Below, in pieces: positions 1 through 8,019 of a stretch of 13,102 nt of DNA (its first letter is position 1; each line of letters starts with the position of its first letter). The stretch is from JBIOUF01 sp044866695 (GTDB lineage: Bacteria; Actinomycetota; Actinomycetes; Propionibacteriales; Nocardioidaceae). The notes under the pieces were generated by a model. The model had not been told where the DNA came from. It made no database searches and saw only the letters and a program-made list of their open reading frames with translations. A program made the position numbers and the translations under genes. The DNA is taken from assembly GCA_044866695.1 (NCBI GenBank), contig JBIOUF010000008.1:1-13102 (forward strand). The letters are read 5' to 3'.

Positions 1-293
1 AGCTTGGTCGCCTCGTTGAACAGCTGGTGCAGCTGCGGGTACTTCTCGAAGTGCGGCGGCTTGAAGTAGTCGGTCCACAGCACCCACAGGTGGTGCTTGA
101 CCAGCTCGGAGCGCTGCTCCTTGATCAGGATCGCGCGGGTCCGGAAGTCCGGGTCGTCGTTGTCGGCCAGCTTGGCGATGATGGCCTTGACCGACTCGGC
201 CTCGATCCGCGCCTGGGCCGGGTCGTAGACGCCGCACGGCAGGTCGCAGTGGGCGTGCACCTCGAGGGTGGGGGCGAACAGTCGAGCCAGCAT
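1..293 (-). CDS. sodN: Nickel-containing superoxide dismutase SodN, 5' part (cut by window edge)
   Basis: Disproportionates superoxide to O2 and H2O2 in the cytoplasm using a single Ni ion. The minus strand reads from an ATG at 293-291 through 97 whole codons and runs off the left edge, so the C-terminus is missing. A 14-residue leader (MLARLFAPTLEVHA) precedes HCDLPCGVY, the invariant nickel hook of mature Ni-SOD: mature His1, Cys2 and Cys6 are the Ni ligands, with Asp3 and Tyr9 near the metal. The family's second-sphere residues Glu17 and Arg47 (mature numbering) appear as Glu31 and Arg61 of the precursor. The segment YFKPPHFEKYPQLHQLFNEATK is also typical of the family. A purine-rich site (AAGGAGAGG) lies about 9 nt before the ATG. 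The divergent neighbour sodX encodes the expected leader peptidase. The identification is very secure; only the end is unseen. Confidence 0.97.
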   Translation of the reverse strand, partial: MLARLFAPTLEVHAHCDLPCGVYDPAQARIEAESVKAIIAKLADNDDPDFRTRAILIKEQRSELVKHHLWVLWTDYFKPPHFEKYPQLHQLFNEATK

Positions 294-335
294 GCGCGGG
301 GTCCTCTCCTTCGGGTCGGGTGGGCGGCACCTGGG

Positions 336-341
336 ACACTA
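336..341 (-). promoter_or_regulatory. Candidate -10 box for sodN in the sodN/sodX divergent spacer
   Basis: On the minus strand, positions 341-336 read TAGTGT, which fits the actinobacterial -10 consensus TANNNT. It would start transcription near 329 and give a leader of about 36 nt containing the sodN ribosome-binding site. I see no convincing -35 hexamer. The 66-bp spacer (294-359) must serve both genes. It also holds a perfect 8-bp palindrome, CCCGCGGG (344-351), next to the sodX Shine-Dalgarno. No clear nickel-regulator (Nur) operator could be recognised by eye. Confidence 0.4.
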
Positions 342-359
342 CCCCCGCGGGAGGATTCG

Positions 360-698
360 ATGCCGAGGCTGGGTTGGGCTGTCGTGCGCGGCCGGTCGAT
401 GCAGCCGACGCTGTACGACGGGGACCGCCTGCTGGTCCTGCACGGCGGCCGGGTGCGCCCAGGCCGGCTGGTCGTCGTACTGCTCCCGTCCGCCTCCGCG
501 GGCGACCACCGGGCCGCCGCCGCCGGCGTCGTCGCGGTCAAGCGGGCCACGCACCGCGAGCCCGGCGGGTGGTGGGTCGAGCGGGACAACCCGGCGGAAG
601 GGGCGGACTCCTGGCTGCTCGGGCCGGTCCCCGACGACGCGGTGGTCGCCACCGTGGTGGCGAAGGTGTGGCCTCCTCGCCGGCCGGGCCGGCGGTGA
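360..698 (+). CDS. sodX: Nickel-type superoxide dismutase maturation protease SodX (S24/S26-like)
   Basis: A 112-residue signal-peptidase-like serine protease expected to trim the N-terminal leader of SodN so that His1 is exposed for nickel binding. The catalytic serine lies in GRSMQPTLYDGDRLLV (Ser13 of the SM-P-T-L motif). The general-base lysine is Lys61 in VVAVKRATH, followed by a WWVERDNP segment like the conserved box after the lysine in S26 peptidases. There is no strong N-terminal membrane anchor, as in SodX proteins and unlike ordinary signal peptidase I. I chose the ATG at 360 because GGGAGGA (349-355) is well placed before it and the homologous domain begins there; the same frame is open back to position 27, but that part overlaps sodN antisense. 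The gene is divergent from sodN, whereas in Streptomyces sodX lies downstream of sodN. The malic enzyme starts 24 bp after its stop. Confidence 0.92.
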   Translation: MPRLGWAVVRGRSMQPTLYDGDRLLVLHGGRVRPGRLVVVLLPSASAGDHRAAAAGVVAVKRATHREPGGWWVERDNPAEGADSWLLGPVPDDAVVATVVAKVWPPRRPGRR

Positions 699-722
699 GC
701 CTGTGCCAGACTGTCGAGCGCC

Positions 723-1916
<1,194 letters not shown>

Positions 1917-1952
1917 CCGCCCGTGCGGCGGCGGACCCGCCGGCGGCGTCGG

Positions 1953-1958
1953 TAGGCT
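1953..1958 (+). promoter_or_regulatory. -10 box for a leaderless MDR oxidoreductase mRNA
   Basis: TAGGCT fits TANNNT and ends exactly 7 nt before the ATG at 1966, the spacing expected when transcription starts at the A of the start codon. No Shine-Dalgarno is present in the 49-bp gap after the malic enzyme, which supports leaderless translation and an independent promoter for this gene. A -35 hexamer is not obvious in the GC-rich upstream DNA. Confidence 0.6.
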
Positions 1959-1965
1959 CCCGGCC

Positions 1966-2934
1966 ATGTTCGCCGTCTACGCCGAGAGCTTCTCCACCGA
2001 CGACCCGCTGTCCGGCCTGGTGGTGGGCGAGCGCCCCGAGCCCGACGTCCCCGACGGCTGGACCACCGTCACGGTCCGGGCCGCGTCGCTCAACCACCAC
2101 GACCTGTGGTCGCTGCGCGGCGTGGGTCTGCGGGCGGACGCGCTGCCGATGATCCTGGGCTGCGACGCCGCCGGTCACGACGAGGACGGCAACGAGGTCG
2201 TGGTCCACGCGGTGATCGCCCAGCCGTCCTGGATGGGCGACGAGACGCTGGACCCACGACGGTCGCTGCTCAGCGAGCGGTACCAGGGGACCTTCGCCGA
2301 CCGGGTCGCCGTACCGCGGCGGAACCTGGTGCCGAAGCCCTCCTCGCTGTCCTTCGAGGAGGCGGCCTGCCTGCCCACCGCCTGGCTCACGGCGTACCGG
2401 ATGCTGTTCACGCAAGGGGGCTGCAAGCCCGGGCAGACCGTGCTGGTCCAAGGGGCCGGTGGCGGGGTGGCCACCGCGCTGGTCGTGCTGGGCCACGCCG
2501 CGGGGCTGCGGGTGTGGGCGACCAGCCGCGACGAGGCCAAGCGGGCCCGCGCTCTCGAGCTGGGCGCGCACGAGGTCTTCGAGAGCAACGCCCGGCTCCC
2601 CGAGCGCGTCGACGCGGTGATGGAGACGGTGGGGAAGGCGACCTGGTCGCACTCGGTCAAGGCGCTGCGCCCCGGCGGCACGCTGGTCACCAGCGGCACC
2701 ACCAGCGGCGCGGACCTGGCCAACGCCGAGCTCACCCGGATCTTCTTCCTGCAGCTGCGGGTGGTCGGCTCGACGATGGGCACCCGCGACGACCTGGCCA
2801 ACCTGGTCGCGCTGCTGGACACCTCCGGGGCCCGCCCGGTGGTCGACCGGGTGCTGCCCATGGAGCAGGCCCGCGACGGCTTCGCGGCCATGGCCGCCGG
2901 CGACCTGTTCGGCAAGGTGGTCTTCACCCGCTGA
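1966..2934 (+). CDS. Zinc-independent MDR-family oxidoreductase (quinone-oxidoreductase-like)
   Basis: A 322-residue medium-chain dehydrogenase/reductase. The GroES-like N-terminal domain includes SLNHHDLWSLRG (41-52) and ILGCDAAGHDEDGNEV (63-78). The nucleotide-binding Rossmann domain has the loop GAGGGVATAL at 163-172, of the NADP-type AxxGxxG pattern found in quinone reductases. The catalytic-zinc cysteine of alcohol dehydrogenases is replaced in SLNHHD, and no four-cysteine structural zinc lobe is present. A zinc-free reductase of quinones or enones is therefore more likely than an alcohol dehydrogenase. Annotation pipelines often still call this group 'zinc-binding dehydrogenase'. The substrate is unknown. 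The ATG at 1966 is favoured by the conserved start and by the TAGGCT box 7 nt upstream. It converges on the DUF6104/kgd unit, with the repeat arrays between them. Confidence 0.9.
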   Translation: MFAVYAESFSTDDPLSGLVVGERPEPDVPDGWTTVTVRAASLNHHDLWSLRGVGLRADALPMILGCDAAGHDEDGNEVVVHAVIAQPSWMGDETLDPRRSLLSERYQGTFADRVAVPRRNLVPKPSSLSFEEAACLPTAWLTAYRMLFTQGGCKPGQTVLVQGAGGGVATALVVLGHAAGLRVWATSRDEAKRARALELGAHEVFESNARLPERVDAVMETVGKATWSHSVKALRPGGTLVTSGTTSGADLANAELTRIFFLQLRVVGSTMGTRDDLANLVALLDTSGARPVVDRVLPMEQARDGFAAMAAGDLFGKVVFTR

Positions 2935-2940
2935 CTCCCG

Positions 2941-3036
2941 CCGAGCCGGCTCATCTTCCCGCTCGAACCGGGCCGAGCCGTCGCATCTTCATCCTGGAAA
3001 ATGGCCGAACCGGCCCAACTTCCCAGCATCTCACTC
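2941..3036 (+). repeat. Three imperfect 32-bp tandem repeats, plus orientation (array A)
   Basis: Units begin at 2941, 2973 and 3005, an exact 32-bp period. Each opens with CCGAGCCG/CCGAACCG followed by a CATCTTCC-like block: CCGAGCCGGCTCATCTTCCC, CCGAGCCGTCGCATCTTCAT and CCGAACCGGCCCAACTTCCC. The second half of each unit is less conserved. The array starts only 7 bp after the oxidoreductase stop, so it is read in sense orientation in that transcript's 3' end. Local hairpins are present: the perfect palindrome GAGCCGGCTC (2943-2952) and GGCCG-AAC-CGGCC (3003-3015). There is no U-run, so it is not a classical terminator, though it could act as a 3'-end structure. Confidence 0.75.
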
Positions 3037-3042
3037 CTCGGC

Positions 3043-3171
3043 AGGCGCGGGCGGCCACAGATGCGACCGGTCGGCGCGCTCGGGGGTGGAGGTTTTGACG
3101 GGTCGGCCGGGTTTGGGGGTGGAGGTTGTGACGGGTCGGCGGGGTTGGGGGTGGAGGTTGTGACGGGTCGG
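3043..3171 (-). repeat. Four imperfect 32/33-bp tandem repeats, minus orientation (array B)
   Basis: Read on the minus strand, units begin at 3171, 3139, 3106 and 3074 (spacings 32, 33, 32). The first three carry CCGACCCGTCACAACCTCC or a one-base variant, followed by ACCCCC. The fourth begins CCGACCGGTCGCATCT and resembles array A unit 2 (CCGAGCCGTCGCATCT). Aligned without gaps, array B unit 2 and array A unit 1 share about 21 of 32 positions, so the two arrays look like one family in opposite orientations. The array begins 20 bp past the DUF6104 stop and is again in sense orientation for that transcript. AGATGCGAC (3059-3067) can pair perfectly with GTCGCATCT (2980-2988) of array A. Confidence 0.75.
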
Positions 3172-3191
3172 CGCTGTTTCGGGAGGGTCAG

Positions 3192-3368
3192 TCAGTCGTC
3201 CTCGTCGTCGAGGCGGGCCAGCCAGGTGGCGAGGCGCTCGACGGCCACCTCGAAGTCGGGGTTGAGGTCGACGAACTCCTGCAACCGGTCGGCGAGCCAG
3301 GCCAGGGAGACCTGTTCCTCTCCGCGCCGTTCCTGCAGCTCCTCGATGCCGCGGTCGGTGAAGTACAC
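3192..3368 (-). CDS. DUF6104 small acidic protein downstream of kgd
   Basis: A 58-residue protein beginning M(GTG)YFTDRGIEELQERRGEEQ and ending WLARLDDEDD. The middle, VSLAWLADRLQEFVDLNPDFEVAVERLATWLARL, is highly conserved in actinobacterial proteins that databases call DUF6104, which I recall lying beside the 2-oxoglutarate enzyme gene. It looks helical, with an acidic tail and no signal peptide or membrane segment. The function is unknown. The GTG at 3368-3366 is chosen because family members start at (M)YFTDRG. It lies 11 bp after the kgd stop with no clear Shine-Dalgarno, so translation probably depends on coupling to kgd. A kgd-linked accessory role is an inference from position only. 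Confidence 0.85.
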   Translation of the reverse strand: MYFTDRGIEELQERRGEEQVSLAWLADRLQEFVDLNPDFEVAVERLATWLARLDDEDD

Positions 3369-3379
3369 GGCCGATGAGC

Positions 3380-6300
3380 TCAGGCGAACGCCTGCTGGAC
3401 CAGCGCCTCGAGCTCCTGGCGGTGTCTCGACGCCTGGCCAACGGCCGGCGAGCTCGACCGGTCCCGGGACACCCTGGTGAGCGGCAGGGGCAGGTCGGCA
3501 CCCAGGTTCAGCGCCATGTGCGGCCAGGGGCCCATGTTCGCGGGCTCGTCCTGCACCCAGCACAGCTCGCGCAGCCGCGGGTAGCGCTCGAGCTCGGCGA
3601 GCAGCTCGTCGGCCGGGCGCGGGTACAGCTGCTCGAGCCGGACGATCGCGGTCGTGGGGTTGTCGCCCTCCCGCTTCCTGCGCTCGACGACCAGGTCCCA
3701 GGTGATCCGCCCGGAGCACAGCAGGACGCGCTCCACCGCGCCCGCGTCGACGTCGGTGTCGCCCATGACGGGCCGGAAGGTGCCCTCGGTGAAGTCGTGC
3801 GGCTGGGAGGCCGCCTCCTTGCGCTTGAGCATCGACTTCGGGGTGAACACCACCAGCGGCCGGTGCACGTCGCGCAGGGAGTGCTGGCGCAGCAGGTGGA
3901 AGTGGCTGGCCGGGGTCGACGGCTGCGCGACCATGTACGCCTCCTCCGCGGCCGAGGTCAAGAACCGCTCGATGCGCGCGGAGGAGTGGTCTGGCCCCTG
4001 GCCCTCGTAGCCGTGCGGCAGCAGCATCACCACGCCGGACTCCTGGCCCCACTTGGTGCGGCCGGAGGTGATGTACTCGTCGATCACGACCTGCGCGCCG
4101 TTGACGAAGTCGCCGAACTGCGCCTCCCAGAGCACCAGCGCGTCCGGCCGGGCCACCGAGTAGCCGTACTCGAACCCGAGGGCGGCGTACTCGCTGAGCA
4201 GCGAGTCGTAGACGTAGAACTTCGCCTGGTCCTCGGTCAGGTTGGCCAGCGGCGTCCACTCGTCGGCGTTGTGCCGGTCGATGATCGTGGCGAACCGCTG
4301 CACGAAGGTCCCGCGCCGGGAGTCCTGGCCGGACAGCCGCACCGGCCGGCCGTCCATGAGCAGCGACGCGAACGCCAGCATCTCGCCGGTGCCCCAGTCG
4401 ATCGGGCCGTCCATGATGGCCGCCGCCCGGCGCTGCAGCTGCGGCAGCACCTTGGGGTGGACGGTGAAGCCGTCCGGCGGGTTGACGTAGGCCTCCGAGA
4501 CCCGCTTGAGCACCTCCTTGGAGACGGCGGTGCCGGTCTCCACCACCTCCTTCTCGGGGTAGTCCGGCGCGGTGGTCCAGGCGTCGGGGGTGGCGCCGGC
4601 CTCCCGGACCTCGGTGAAGACCCGCTCCAGCTGCTGCTGGTAGTCCCTGAGGACCTGCTCGGCCTCGTCGACGGTGATGTCGCCGCGCCCGACCAGGGAC
4701 TCGGTGTAGAGCCTGCGCACCGAGCGCTTCTGCTCGATCAGGTCGTACATCAGCGGCTGGGTGTACGACGGGTCGTCGCCCTCGTTGTGACCGCGGCGGC
4801 GGTAGCAGACCAGGTCGATCACGACGTCCTTCTTGAACGCCTGGCGGTACTCGAAGGCCAGCCGGGCCACCCGGATGCACGCCTCGGGGTCGTCGCCGTT
4901 GACGTGGAAGATCGGCGCCTGCACCATCCGGGCCACGTCGGTGCAGTACAGCGACGACCGCGACGACGCCGGTGAGGTGGTGAAGCCGACCTGGTTGTTG
5001 ACGATCACGTGGATGGTGCCGCCGGTGCGGTAGCCGCGCAGCTGGGAGAGGTTGAGCGTCTCGGCGACCACACCCTGCCCGGCGAACGCGGCGTCGCCGT
5101 GGACGAGCAGGGGGAGCACCGGGAACTCGGCACCGCGGTCGAGCATGTCCTGCTTGGCGCGCGCGATGCCCTCGAGGACGGGGTCGACGGCCTCGAGGTG
5201 GGAGGGGTTCGCGGCGACGGACACCTTGATGGTGTCCCCGGAGCCGGCGCTGAACGACCCCTCGGCGCCGAGGTGGTACTTCACGTCGCCGGAGCCCTGA
5301 ACGGTCCGCGGGTCGATGTTGCCCTCGAACTCGCGGAAGATCTGGTTGTAGGACTTCCCGACGATGTTGGCCAGCACGTTGAGCCGGCCACGGTGGGCCA
5401 TGCCGATGCAGACCTCGTCGAGCTTGGCCTCCGCCGACGCTTCGCAGAGCTCGTCGATGAGCGGGATCGTGGTCTCGCCGCCTTCCAGGCTGAACCGCTT
5501 CTGCCCGACGAACTTGGTCTGCAGGAAGGTCTCGAACGCCTCCGCCTGGTTGAGCTTGAGCAGGATGCGCAGCTGCTCCTCGCGCGGTGGCTTCACGTGC
5601 GGCTGCTCCACCCGCTGCTGGATCCACCGGCGCTGCTCGGGGTCCTGGATGTGCATGTACTCGATGCCCAGGGTGCGGCAGTAGGAGTCGCGCAGGATGC
5701 CGAGGATCTGGCGCAGCTTCATGAACCGGCGGCCCTCGCCGCCGAACGACCCGGTGGCGAACTCGCGGTCGAGGTCCCACAGCGTGAGCCCGTGCGACTC
5801 GATCTCCAGATCCGGGTGGCTGCGCTGCTGGTACTCCAGCGGGTCGGTGTCGGCCATCATGTGGCCGCGCACCCGGTAGGCGTGGATCAGCTCGAGGATC
5901 CTGGCCTGCTTGCTGATCTCGTCGTCGTGCGAGGTCGAGATGTCCGCGGCCCACCGGATCGGCTCGTAGGGTATCCGCAACGCGCGGAAGATCTCGTCGT
6001 AGAAGCCCTCCTCGCCGAGGATGAGCCCGTGGATGCGGCGCAGGAACTCCCCGGACTGCGCGCCCTGGATCACCCGGTGGTCGTACGTCGAGGTCAGCGT
6101 CATGATCTTGCTGACGGCGTTGCGGGTCAGCGTCTCGGTGGACGCGCCCTGGAACTCCGGTGGGTAGTCCATCGACCCGACCCCGAGGATGCAGCCCTGG
6201 CCCTTCATCAGCCGGGGGACCGAGTGGTTGGTGCCGATGGTGCCCGGGTTGGTCAGGCTGATCGTCGTGCCGACGAAGTCGGAGACCTCGAGCTTGCCGC

Positions 6301-7219
6301 CCCGGGCCTTGCGGACCAGGTCCTCGTAGGCGGTCCAGAACGCCGCGAACTCCATCGTCTCCGCGGCCTTGATCGACGGCACGAGCAGCTGGCGCGTGCC
6401 GTCCGGCTTGGGCAGGTCGATGGCCAGGCCGAGGTTGACGTGCCTGGGCTGGATCAGGGTCGGCTTGCCGTCGAGGACGTCGAAGCCGTTGTTCATCTCC
6501 GGCAGGTCCTTGAGCGCCTTCACCATCGCCCAGCCGATCAGGTGGGTGAAGGACACCTTGCCGCCGCGCGCGCGGGCGAGGTGGTTGTTCACCACGATCC
6601 GGTTGTCGATGAGCAGCTTGACGGGCACGGACCGGACGCTCGTCGCGGTCGGGACGGTGAGGCTCTGGTCCATGTTGGCCGCGGTGCGCGCGGGGGCGCC
6701 GCGCAGCGGGGTCAGCACCGGCCCCTCCGCCGTGCCGGGAGGCACGGCCGGCAAGTGCTCCTTCGGCACCGGCGAGGTGGTCCGCGGGGCCGGGCGGTCC
6801 GCGCGGCGCGCGGTCGCCTTCGCGGGAGCCGCTGCGACGGGCTTCGCCGCTGCGCCGGCCTGGGCGGGGGGCTTGGCGGTCGGCTGGGTGGGCGGCCGGG
6901 CGGGGGACTTGCGGTCGGGCGGGGCTGCGGACGGGGCCCGCGGGGTCGAGGCGGGAGCCGCCGCGCCGGAGCCGGGAGCCGACGCCGGGCCGGAGGTCTC
7001 GCCCGGACTGGTCCGACGGCCGGGAGCCGTCCCCGACGGCGGGGCTCCGTTGGCGCCGGTCACCTTCTCGGAGCCTGCGGAGGAGAAGTAGGCGCCCCAC
7101 TCGGGGTCCACGCTCGTCGGGTCCTGCTGGTAGCGCTCGAACATCTCCTCGACGAGCCACTGGTTGGCTCCGAACGCCGATGCGGGGTCCTGCGGGTTGT
7201 CCTGTCCAGACTCGGCCAC
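3380..7219 (-). CDS. kgd: Multifunctional 2-oxoglutarate decarboxylase/dehydrogenase E1 fused to E2 succinyltransferase domain (Kgd/OdhA/SucA)
   Basis: A 1279-residue actinobacterial fusion that serves the oxidative 2-oxoglutarate step of the TCA cycle and can also decarboxylate 2-oxoglutarate to succinic semialdehyde. Residues 17-46 (NQWLVEEMFERY...DPEWGAYF) form the conserved N-terminal segment. Residues ~50-175 are a Pro/Ala-rich disordered linker. Residues ~180-425 are an E2-like acyltransferase core with the active-site block STYDHRVIQGAQSGEFL (His381) and no lipoyl domain. From ~435 comes the thiamine-diphosphate E1, with HRGRLNVLAN (~609), GDAAFAGQG (708-716) and LRGYRTGGTIHVIVNNQVGF around the cofactor, and a transketolase C-terminal region with RIERFL near 1078. 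The start is a GTG at 7219-7217, preceded by GGAAGAGGCGAG. The lipoyl-E2 and E3 partners and the FHA regulator (GarA/OdhI) of this enzyme are not in the window. DUF6104 follows after 11 bp. Confidence 0.97.
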   Translation of the reverse strand: MAESGQDNPQDPASAFGANQWLVEEMFERYQQDPTSVDPEWGAYFSSAGSEKVTGANGAPPSGTAPGRRTSPGETSGPASAPGSGAAAPASTPRAPSAAPPDRKSPARPPTQPTAKPPAQAGAAAKPVAAAPAKATARRADRPAPRTTSPVPKEHLPAVPPGTAEGPVLTPLRGAPARTAANMDQSLTVPTATSVRSVPVKLLIDNRIVVNNHLARARGGKVSFTHLIGWAMVKALKDLPEMNNGFDVLDGKPTLIQPRHVNLGLAIDLPKPDGTRQLLVPSIKAAETMEFAAFWTAYEDLVRKARGGKLEVSDFVGTTISLTNPGTIGTNHSVPRLMKGQGCILGVGSMDYPPEFQGASTETLTRNAVSKIMTLTSTYDHRVIQGAQSGEFLRRIHGLILGEEGFYDEIFRALRIPYEPIRWAADISTSHDDEISKQARILELIHAYRVRGHMMADTDPLEYQQRSHPDLEIESHGLTLWDLDREFATGSFGGEGRRFMKLRQILGILRDSYCRTLGIEYMHIQDPEQRRWIQQRVEQPHVKPPREEQLRILLKLNQAEAFETFLQTKFVGQKRFSLEGGETTIPLIDELCEASAEAKLDEVCIGMAHRGRLNVLANIVGKSYNQIFREFEGNIDPRTVQGSGDVKYHLGAEGSFSAGSGDTIKVSVAANPSHLEAVDPVLEGIARAKQDMLDRGAEFPVLPLLVHGDAAFAGQGVVAETLNLSQLRGYRTGGTIHVIVNNQVGFTTSPASSRSSLYCTDVARMVQAPIFHVNGDDPEACIRVARLAFEYRQAFKKDVVIDLVCYRRRGHNEGDDPSYTQPLMYDLIEQKRSVRRLYTESLVGRGDITVDEAEQVLRDYQQQLERVFTEVREAGATPDAWTTAPDYPEKEVVETGTAVSKEVLKRVSEAYVNPPDGFTVHPKVLPQLQRRAAAIMDGPIDWGTGEMLAFASLLMDGRPVRLSGQDSRRGTFVQRFATIIDRHNADEWTPLANLTEDQAKFYVYDSLLSEYAALGFEYGYSVARPDALVLWEAQFGDFVNGAQVVIDEYITSGRTKWGQESGVVMLLPHGYEGQGPDHSSARIERFLTSAAEEAYMVAQPSTPASHFHLLRQHSLRDVHRPLVVFTPKSMLKRKEAASQPHDFTEGTFRPVMGDTDVDAGAVERVLLCSGRITWDLVVERRKREGDNPTTAIVRLEQLYPRPADELLAELERYPRLRELCWVQDEPANMGPWPHMALNLGADLPLPLTRVSRDRSSSPAVGQASRHRQELEALVQQAFA

Positions 7220-7262
7220 GGTCTGACTCGCCTCTTCCGACGTGCAAAACGGTCCACGTACA

Positions 7263-7289
7263 GGGCGCTGTCCGCCCCGTCCCAGGCTA
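7263..7289 (-). promoter_or_regulatory. Candidate kgd promoter -10 with a hairpin at the predicted 5' end
   Basis: On the minus strand, TAGCCT (7289-7284) fits TANNNT and would start transcription near 7277, leaving a leader of about 58 nt before the GTG at 7219. The first bases of that transcript, GGGCG-GACAG-CGCCC (7277-7263), form a 5-bp GC stem with a 5-nt loop. No -35 hexamer stands out. The remainder of the divergent spacer (7220-7353) also carries the upstream region of the lipoprotein gene. Confidence 0.4.
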
Positions 7290-7353
7290 GACCCTTGCCC
7301 AGCGGACGGCGTGCCACTCGCGCTGAGCTTGGGCGACCCCGCAGGATGCTTCC

Positions 7354-8019
7354 ATGCGCCGACGCGTCTCGTCCCTGAGCCGGCAGGCCCTGGATGCCGT
7401 GCTGGCCTGCCTCGTCGCCGCCGGGCTCCTGGCCGTCACCGTGTCGGCCTGCACCACCAGCGACCAGCCGGACCAGCCGGACCGGCCGGTCGCCGACGGC
7501 GCGCCACCCGCCGGGGACGAGTCCACGCCGGTGCCGGTGGACGTGCGGGTCCGCGTGACGCGGGTGTCGGGAGCGCTCCCGGCGGCGCGCCGCGAGGCGG
7601 TGGCGGCCCAGGTCCGCCGGGTGCTGGACGGGTACGTCCGGTCGGCGTACCTGGACCAGGACGGTACCGCCGCCGCCACGCGCAGCGCCCGGGCGGCTGG
7701 TCCGGCAGGGGCCTTCGCGGCCTTCACGCCCGACGCCGCGCGGCAGGCGCAGGGCGACCGGGACGTCCTCACCAGTAGCGGCTTCGGTGCGGCATCGTCG
7801 GTGCGGCCGGTGCAGGCCACCGCGCTCCTCTCGGTCCTCTCGCCCAAGGGGCACGTCGTCGGGGCCACCGCCCAGACCACGCTGCGCTTCGCGGTGACCG
7901 ACGACGACGGCGCAACCCGGCGACGGCTGGTGCGCGGCAGGCTGCTGCTGACGCCGACCGCGCAGGGCTGGCGGATCTTCGGCTACGAGCTCACCGCGCC
8001 GGCGGGAGCGGAGCGGTGA
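7354..8019 (+). CDS. Putative lipoprotein of unknown function, coupled to an LCP gene
   Basis: I do not recognise a named family for this 221-residue protein. A positively charged N-terminus (MRRR) and hydrophobic stretch (~15-32) end in VSAC, a plausible lipobox, making Cys33 the likely lipidated residue after signal peptidase II cleavage. A Pro/Asp-rich linker (~35-60) follows, then one compact domain: a helix-like segment (AARREAVAAQVRRVLDGYVRSAYL) and several strands ending in GWRIFGYELTAP. That order resembles NTF2-like/Mce-associated folds, but only as an inference from pattern. The ATG at 7354 is preceded by GCAGGATG, either a poor Shine-Dalgarno or a CAGGAT -10 box 6 nt upstream (leaderless). 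The stop overlaps the LCP start by 3 nt, so the two are almost certainly translated from one mRNA and may work together at the envelope. Confidence 0.8.
   Translation: MRRRVSSLSRQALDAVLACLVAAGLLAVTVSACTTSDQPDQPDRPVADGAPPAGDESTPVPVDVRVRVTRVSGALPAARREAVAAQVRRVLDGYVRSAYLDQDGTAAATRSARAAGPAGAFAAFTPDAARQAQGDRDVLTSSGFGAASSVRPVQATALLSVLSPKGHVVGATAQTTLRFAVTDDDGATRRRLVRGRLLLTPTAQGWRIFGYELTAPAGAER

Noticed and set aside
2941..3171. CRISPR array (regular 32-bp period)
   Set aside because: The period covers whole drifting units with no invariant repeat/unique spacer alternation, orientation flips in the middle, and no cas gene is present.
3192..7247. 1351-residue frame over kgd, ending in the DUF6104 sequence
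   Set aside because: Only its last ~58 residues are real (the DUF6104 gene). The remainder is kgd read out of frame (R/P/G/H-rich), so no fusion protein is claimed.
5009..7378. 789-residue open frame antisense to kgd
   Set aside because: It is a shadow of kgd: repetitive L/V/G/R composition, no domain recognised, and the opposite strand carries full Kgd motifs.
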